Shown in pieces: positions 51,501 through 60,500 of a stretch of 64,000 nucleotides of DNA. This DNA is from Chloranthus sessilifolius (taxonomy: Eukaryota; Streptophyta; Magnoliopsida; Chloranthales; Chloranthaceae). Numbering within the stretch: the stretch's first letter is position 1; every line of letters starts with the position of its first letter. Where the stretch lies: positions 105,587,097 through 105,651,096 of the forward strand of contig CM037590.1 of assembly GCA_021018995.1 (NCBI GenBank), given 5' to 3'. The translations under genes were made by a program, and so were the position numbers. The notes beneath the pieces were generated by a model. The model was not told the DNA's origin and ran no database searches. It saw nothing but the letters and a program-made list of their open reading frames with translations.

Positions 51501-54500
51501 TTTCGATTTCTGGTCGAAGATTCTTCTATTCTTCTCTTTCCAGCGGCAGGACATAACTGCGAAGAAAATCCCCTTCCACCTCTTCCGACCTTGGTCATCC
51601 AGTCTATCCGCATCCCAAGCCAAATAATGCAGATACGGTGTGGCTGGGAGGACCCAGCTCATATGAAAGAAACTCGGCACAATGGTCCAGATTTCGTGTG
51701 CCACCGCACAGTGGAGGAAAAGGTGAGAGATGGACTCCTCGCCCTAGGTACACATGACGCACTGCTTGGTTATATCTTTCCCTCTTCGGATGAGTTGGTC
51801 CCGCGTAAGAACTTTCTCCTTGAACACCGTCCACGAGAAGAACTTAATTTTGAGTGGCATGGCAGCCTTCCACAGCTTCGCTCCTTGAAATCTAATAAGA
51901 AGCCGAAGGGACAGCAACTGGTAGTAGGATTTAACAGTGAACTTGCCATTATTGCTAGGGGACCACAGCCGACGATCCTAATTCTGAGTATTACACTGCG
52001 TCTCATAGAGAGAAAGGAGTTTGGAGCATGCATCCTCTTCATCAGCTCTTATATTCCTACGTAAAGTGACTTCCCGCATTCTTCCTCCACCCGTATCATA
52101 AGCGAACTCGTGAATCCGCCCCATAGGATTCAGCAATAAGGAATAGATGGTAGGGAAAGTCGATTTGAGCGGCCCCCCTCGACCCAACTGTTCTCCCATA
52201 ACTGAATTCGGGTGCCACAACCCCAGCTGAAGCGAATCCCCTTAGCGTAAGGTGCCAAGTGCCACAAATATTTCTCCACCAGGTAGAGGTACTTCTGCTA
52301 CTCTCAATGTTGATGCCCCAATTAGAATTGGCATGACCGTATTTTTCCACTAACACCTTACGCCAAAGACTCTCCAATTCCTCCTCGTTCCCAGCTCTCC
52401 AAAACCATTTGCCGAGAAGGGCAATGTTGTTCCACCTTAAGTTGTGGATCCCCAACCCACCACAACTCGTCGGGAGTTGACAAGTATCCCAATTAAGGAG
52501 ATGGTATTTCTTCTCTAGCCCCGACCCCTCCCACAGAAAATTTCGTTGAATTTGTTCCATCTGCTTGATTACTCCGATCAGACACTTGAACATAGACATG
52601 TTGAAGGTCAGCAAGCTTGCAAGGATCGCTTTCAATAAGATAAGACGCCCACCACTACTTAACAATTTCCCTTTCCACATGGAGAGACGTTGCTCGAACC
52701 GTTGGATCACTGGTTCCCATGTCCTCGCCAAAGGTTGCCGCAGGCCCAAAGGCAGCCCCAAATATCTTATGGGAAGCTCTTTGCTTTCATAATCGACCGT
52801 CTCAATTCCTATACCTGTGACCTTAGATTTATGGAAATTGATCCGCTGCCCGAACACAGCCTCATAAACTGATAGGGTATCGGATAGGGCCTTGAATTCG
52901 CTCGTATCAGCCTTGTCGAAAAGGATCGTATCATCAGCAAATTGGAGGATAGAGATGACTCTACCATGGCCCCCCACTTTGATCCCTGAGATGTAGTTCA
53001 CTTGTCTCGTCCTTTCGATGAGACCCGTAAGCGCTTCCCCCATCATAATAAATAGGAAAGGGGATCACCCTGACGAATACCCCAAGAACTCTTGAAATAT
53101 CCAACAGGCGTGCCAGTAATTAATACCAAAAACCACAGCGTAGTGTAACAGCCCCGCATCCAATTCCTCCATTTTGTTCTGAAGCCCAACCTGCTAAGCA
53201 TGTAGTCCAAACCGCTCCAACAAACAGGGTCATACGCCTTTTCCATGTCCACCTTCCAAAGTGCAACCGGGATGCGATGATGATGGGCGGAGTTGATGAC
53301 TTCATGGGCCACAGCCACCTGGTCGACTAATTGTCTCCCCTGATTGGCTGATATAATTTTTCCCATTACCGGTCTAAGTCTGTTGGCGAGCACCTTAGCG
53401 AGTATCTTACAAAGACAATTGATAAGGCAGATCGGTCGGAATTCCTCTAAGTCCTCCACCCAAACTTTTTTCCGGTATGAGAGCAATTAAGGTAGAATTA
53501 AGGTTGCGCCCCATGAAGTTAGATCTATGAAACTCGAGAAGCACTTTCATGAGATCCTCCTTAATCAAAGGCCAAAAGGCGCTATAAAACTCCATTGTGA
53601 AACCGTCGGGACCCGGCGATTTGTTTTTACCCCCCCTCTTAATGGCTCTCCAGACCTCATCTTCTTGAAAGGGTAGTTCCAAATCTTGACAGTCCTAATT
53701 GTTGATGGCGTGGAAGGTTAACCCAACCAAAGATGGGCGCGACAGGCCGTCATCAGTATATAACTTGGTGTAAAACTCGACCACCTTTTCACAGATCCAG
53801 TCTATCCCCACATACACGTCACACCCTCCACCCTAACACTGCCGAAATAATTATTTTTGTTCCGTGCATTGGCAATCGCATGGAAGAATTTGGTATTAAG
53901 ATCTCCCTCCTTTACCCATTTCACCTTCGCCTTTTGTTTCCACGAAGTCTCCTCGGCCCTGCACAAGTTATTGAATTCTTGTTTCTTTTAGCGCGTTCTT
54001 CGCGTTCACCGTTCAATAGAGGCCTTCCTTCTTCCAGATTGTTGATCTCCAGCAACCTCGTCAGGAGCATCTCCTTGTTGAGGTGAAGTAGCCAAAAGTT
54101 TCTCTGTTCCACTCGATAGTACGCTTCTTGATCCATTGCAGCTTGGAGATAAACCGGTAGGCCGCCGTACCCGACGACCTATGCTCATTCCACCAAGCAG
54201 GCACCGCCTCCCGGTATCGCTCATCCAATAGCCACATGTTTTCAAATCTAAATGGGCTCGGTCCTTTTCCCCTTGATTCACAAGTGAGCATCAACGGCCG
54301 ATGGTTTGACATCTGCCTCATGAGGCACTCTAACCTCATGTGAACATCTCCATCCACCCGTCTTTGCAGGAATCAATCCAACCTGCTCATCGATGAATTA
54401 TCCTCTAGGTTGGACCAAGTGAATCTGGAACCTGTTAAAGGAACGTCCATGAACCCCCAGTCCGCAATCCAGGAATTAAAATCCCTCATGACGGCAACAT

Positions 54501-57500
54501 CAAGCAGCCCACCATGTTTTTCATAACCCCATCGAATGGCATTGAAGTCTCCCCCCCAAGCATACTGGATAGTCCCATCTGTCCATAACAGCCGCCAACT
54601 CAAACCCGAAGTCGCTCCGCTGCCCAACCGTCGAAAGTCCGTAAATACCGGACAACACCCAGCACTGACCATTGTCTTTATTCCGTAGTACCACAGAGGC
54701 CATGTAAATGCCCAGCTCTTCGTCAATCTTATCAAAAAACCCCGAATCCCACGCCACAAGGATACCACCCGAGGTCCCCACCGAGTCCACACCCACCCAG
54801 TCCCAATTATTTCCTCTAAGCATGGACCCAACTTTTCCCCTATCGCAGCTACCCCATTTAGTTTCTTGAAGCGTAATAATAGCCGACTTAACCGACGCTA
54901 TTACTCGTCTGACCCCAGCACGCTTATCACCATCGCATATACCTCTCACATTCCATGAAAGCACCATCATCATTCACCTTCAATAAAGCCTGACCTATCA
55001 CAGAGAATAGGGGTCAAGCTCCCCCACTCCCACTCCCATCTGCCATCCCCCACTGTAGTCGAGCGAGCTCACATGAGCCCGTCCGGCGATGTTTCCTGTT
55101 GCTCTGGTGATTAACCAGAATGGATTGGAAAAGCTCCCGCAAAGACTCCTCAGTCCCCTTGAAAGAGATACTGAGCTCGTGCCCCACTCGTATCAGTCTA
55201 TCAATTTCGTTCGGCTCCTGGTCACAAACTGCCCCGTCAGATCCCCGAGAATCCATCGCCACCATCTCCAGGGCAACCGTCTGAGTGCAATGAGAAAGAG
55301 TCCGAAGTTTGAATAGTCGTCCCTTGGATAAGGAGGCCAGCAACCGGCACTTCCAAAAGCCTCGATGGGGTCTCAGAAATTGTTATTCTCCTCTTCCGGG
55401 TCTGATGGTCGATGTCCGGGTCCCAAGAGTTCAGGAACAGCCAACCCCAACTAACCAGGCCAACCCAGACCCGGAACAAGGGTCCAAAGGTTTCAGGGCC
55501 CAAAACACCTACAAGGACCGGCGGGTCAACAGACTCAGCCTAGTGATGCATTAGTTCCTTGCAGAGGAAGGAACTGCCACATGTCCGCCACGTCAGACGC
55601 CAGTCCCCATCACTGGACGATAGGACCTCAAACCCCAAGTCAAAACTGTCCTTCTCGATAAGCAGAGAGTTCTGGTTCTAGAAGGCTCCGTATGAAGACG
55701 TGTTGCATCCCATGCGAACACGTGCCATGAGGCTGACCACGTGTCGCCAATCCAGGTATTCTCGGACTACGACCCTTCAAAATCCCTTTCCTTCTGCGTA
55801 CATACACCTTAACCACTTTCTTCCTTCCTTTGGTTCTCTCCCTGGAATAGAAATGTGCAGCCTCCATTCCCATCGAATCCCAGGTACAAGCTATGCAATC
55901 ATCTTTTTCTGTCGGCGTCCAAGTTGGCTCCCCTAACACAGTTTTTGTCTCCTGCAAGTTAACGTTGTTGGAGTACGATGAAATCCCAGCCGTAGGTAAA
56001 GTCAACGGTGTGAGATCCATCAGAACGTCACTATCAGAGATACCCAAAGGCTATCGCGTCAACTCCGGTGCCCTACTGTGGTTAAATACTAACGGTGACC
56101 GGTCGTCAACGACGAAAGCACCCCCCCAGTCATCCATCCCCTCGTAGCCAGCCTCAGGCGACTGCGAAACACAACCAATAATCTCAATCTCCCCCTCCTC
56201 CAGCTCATCGGACGAATTCCCATCTCCATGGCAACTGGCGAAAGCAATAGCACCGTCGATGGACGTGGCCGACGGAGTCGGCGCTCCAAACCCCTCGTCA
56301 TCCCTTTCGGCTTCTTTGTCTCTACTTCGAGAAATCATCGGCGAGGAGAAGCCTCGTTGGAGCGACGGGGTCGCGGTCGGCCTCCAATGGAGCGTCGGAT
56401 CCGAGGACTCGCCAGCCTACAAGGGGCGCATCGGGTGCAATATGGACAGTGGTACCCCGTGCCTGATTGGTTTAATAGCCAGAGGGACTTCTTCTGTGGC
56501 ACCACAAAATTTGTTTATCTCGCCACTCCCGGTCCGCTCGGATTCGTGATTCGGTTGTCGCAGGCTGAACATCTTCTCCATACACTTCACTTCTACGAAG
56601 ACTGTTATTTTTTGGCCGTTGAGGCTAACCTCGCAAGATCGGGGAATGTTCTCCCAATGATCGGAACATACCAGTACTCTGGCGAATCGAGTTTCCCACA
56701 GGTCGACGGTACTTTTGTCAATGAGGATGTATCCTCCACAAACCTCAGCGATCTCTTTGAGAATCTCAGAAGTCCAAGCATGCAGGGGAAGGCCGAATAG
56801 CCTAATCCAAACTCCACCCATCCATCGGTGGAGTTTTAGGGAGTTCGCGTGGGGGTCCCATTTTGTACATTCCATTGGTTTGCCATCAATGTAGAAGGTT
56901 TTTTTTTAAAGAATATCGTTGGCGACAGCAGTTGACGGGCAACGTAAAAGTATCTTAATATCCGTTAACATCGAAACTACCGGTCTATCTTGTAAACACC
57001 AATGTTGTAACCAGTAGTAAATATGTAAAGGATGTAAGGTGTCTTTAATGGTGTAAAGGATAATCCAATAGTCTTTAATGTTTTTGGCCACAGACTCAAT
57101 AGAAGGATTAGAGAAACACTGTAGTATATTACTATCCCAGCCAGCTTTAGAGATAGGATGGTTGCTGAAGTCCGGGGCATCCCTTCCACCGGCCGGAGCC
57201 TTGGCCCCCCCTTCTTTTAAAAAAATATTTTCTAGCATCCTATGATTGTTATGCACAATTAGACATGTTATAATTAATTATCATGTTTTATAAATAAATT
57301 AATAAGAAATAACTAAGCTGTTTATGTAAAATATAGTCTGGATCCGTGCATAAATCAGCAATTCCGAGTATTTTCAATTATCCCCTCTTGATATAATATG
57401 TGTAAATGGAGAAACTGGAGAGAGGAAGTAAAGAAGATGAAATGGAAGGCGTAAACGGTAATGGCTCAGGTAACTTAAACGAGACTTAAAGGTGAATAGC

Positions 57501-60500
57501 GAAAGTAAGTGCATAGTGTACAGCTATGCAGCATAAATCATTATTCCAAGTATTTTCAATTAATCCCTCTTGATAGAATAACTGTGAATGGAGAAACTGG
57601 ATAGAGGAAGTAATGAAAATAAAATGGAAGGTGTAACAACGGAATTCTGATCACAGTGACATATTTATCTTCCATTTTTGGGTCAAAGAGTTGACCATCC
57701 TGACATTAGAAGTGATTGGAGTGACATCAGAAACAGTGACGGTTGAGTCGAGTCCCTTTGATACGAAGTAAAAACTTGTGTGAAGGATAGTTGTTCTACA
57801 ATAGCATTTGGAGGAAGATGGAAAAAGATGACAGAGAAGAGTAGAGAGAAGAAGAAATCAGGGCTACAAGAGAGTTATCTCACACCCTTTTTAATTAGTA
57901 CTTATACTATATATAAAGTGACACCCACTAATACTTACACATTACTTACATATAGATGCACACACACACACCAAGTTAAAGTGAATTCTATTGAGACAAT
58001 AATACATTTCTCCTCACTTTCACTGCATCACTCTCCCCGAATCGTCACATTCTTAAACCACTCGTCCTCGGCCCATGCTCTAATTCCACCTCCTTACCCA
58101 GGCTCTTGACATCCTACCCAAACAAGTTCAAATTTGAAACTTGAATTGAAATCCTGCTCCTACTCCTACGGAATTGTGTCAAGACAGATTCGCTGACCAC
58201 ATGCCCCTGAATATTATGCATTGCAATATCGTCGATCTCGACTCCAGAATTCACGTGTGCCTCGGTTTGATCATTTTCACCCCTACCATGTGTTGTAACG
58301 TCATGAGACACAGCACACAAGTGATCATTTATGTCGACGTCGCTAACAAGAAGACCTTTGTCGAAAATGGCATCACTCCTCACCACAATCAAAACCAAGT
58401 TCAGACCAATCGAGCCCTCTCGTAAAATTTCGATTACGAAACTCATCCTGATCTGGTTGATCAAAACGTCTCCCAAACGAAGAATGGGCCCCACTTCTCT
58501 GCCAAGACAACGATCTTCGCATAGCGTGTTTCGTTGGGGCTCTTTGTACGCCAATCAACGCCCCTAAAGGTTTTACACCTCCTAGCAATCCCACTGAAGA
58601 TTGGTCCAAGCACTTGGTCCAAGCATGAAGGGGTGATCCATAGATCTTCAACCAGTAACCGCCATTTTGTTCTACCAGTTTGCAGACCATCCGTCGGTCT
58701 CCATTTTGAAAATACGAAGCTCGCATCATTGAGGACGACCAATCCTCTATGCACAAGCTGTAGCACAAATTTCGCCAAAGAACTAGCTAACACAACTTTC
58801 GTATCAAACCATAGAGATCATAGGGCAGATCTTTCCCTAACTTTTGTGAATCCAACTTTGTAAATCCGTGTATGGCATCTTAACATCAGTGGAAATGGCG
58901 GTTATTAAAAATTTATCGAGTTTGATCTGTCTATCCACAAATAGTCCCTCAAATTCCAAAAAAATAGGTTTAACAGCAACCACACGGCAAGCTCTGAGAA
59001 ACCAAGGTAGGTGGTGGTGGTCCCCCATCCATCGGGGGGCGGGGGGGGGAGGACTTCTCAGGTCTCAAACCCTGCTCCAGTCACATGGAAGGACTCCTAG
59101 AAGGCCTCAAAGGATGGTCCCAGTTCTCCCAGAACCACGAGTCTCACCACCACATCTTTAATTTTTTCCTAAAATTTGTCATCCATTGTCAACATCACGG
59201 CTTGTTGCTTCGTAGGGTCAACTGACCACGATACTTAGCATCATGAACGTTGCCCCTCTAATTTCGGATCATCCTTCCATCTATTATCTTAGATTTACTG
59301 CCGCTCTGATGGTAAACCGATCTACAAGCAAAAATTAATGCTCTGGCATATGTTACAGACCCAATCGCCAGCCCTAACAACAGTAGTTCTATGCGCGAGA
59401 CCCCAATCGAAAGATTAACAAAGATCAGCCAAGATTAGTCCAAATGGATATATAAAGACTTGTGAAAACCATTATTTTAAAACTTTTAAGCCTGTAGCTA
59501 ACCTCAACTTTTTCTCCAATAGATAGAATGAAAAGTTTTCTTCTTCACAGGGACCTATGAGATGTTACATGGCACCACGTTCAGCTTTTCAAGTCCACAG
59601 GAGTAATTTTTAGGTGTGAAAATTAAACTAAGCTATCTATGGGTTCAAAAGGCCTTAATGAACTTGGTTTTGAAGGATCAATTGTGTCATTCTAATCACA
59701 CTATGTTTGTAAAGAAAACAAATGGAAAACCATGATTACGCTAGTGTATGCCAATGATAATATACGAACAGGAGATGACACAGTGCGAATCCAACAGATC
59801 AACAATTGTTTGAGACAAGTTTTCGAAATTACGGATTTGGGACCTTTAACACTCGCTTAACGCAACGAAAACTTATATCATAATGTAAGTACGCATGACA
59901 TTTACTAAATAAATTAAAATTTTTAAAATGAGGAGCTTAACCAATAGACTCCCCTATGAATCACAATCTTGAAAACGTATAGGGGATAGACAGATCAAAC
60001 TCGATAAATTCTAGAACCAAGTTGAGAAACGAAATGTGTAAAAACGAGTCGTTAAGCAGATTGATGTTGAATATCAAAGATATGTAGAATCTAGCTCAAG
60101 ATAATTTCTTGAAATCAATTTTTTTTATGATTTTCTTTGTATTATTATTTTAACAAGAACATACAAAATCTACTAGTCAGCCATGTACTTGACGTATAAT
60201 ACGTGTGTATAGACCATATTTTCATATTTATATGGTATTTATCGGTTAACAGTTAACACAACAGAAATAAAATGTGTTTATATTTGCTTAGATATTTTGT
60301 TAGATCTACTTCCACTTATGTGTTAACAAAAGTTACTTGTCCTATTTCTTTAGATATGTTTAGATGTGCAATAGAAATACATGTGTATACACTGTTTATA
60401 TTTGCTTAAAATATGTTGTTGCATCAATTTATCTGGTATTTTTTATTTATATAATCTACATGTTAAACCTTGAATATTTATCAAAATATTTCCCTTTTAA

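Larger units (their letters stand above)
51299..57206 (-). mobile_element. L1-type LINE, full-length but broken
   Basis: On the minus strand the element starts about 57206 (GGGGGGGCCAAGGCTCC), carries ORF1-like and ORF2 (endonuclease, RT, zinc-binding tail) sequence, and ends in a poly(A) (plus-strand T run at 51299-51308). The flanking DNA on both sides is one copy of a tandem repeat whose other copy is uninterrupted at 50920-50990, so the insertion point is known. It is sense to the SCAB transcript. Several frameshifts and stops inactivate it. Confidence 0.88.

Noticed and set aside
51591-52064. 157-residue plus-strand frame
   Set aside because: Antisense of the LINE ORF2 tail; no family resemblance.
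56228-56800. 190-residue plus-strand frame
   Set aside because: It is the antisense shadow of the GC-rich LINE ORF1 region.
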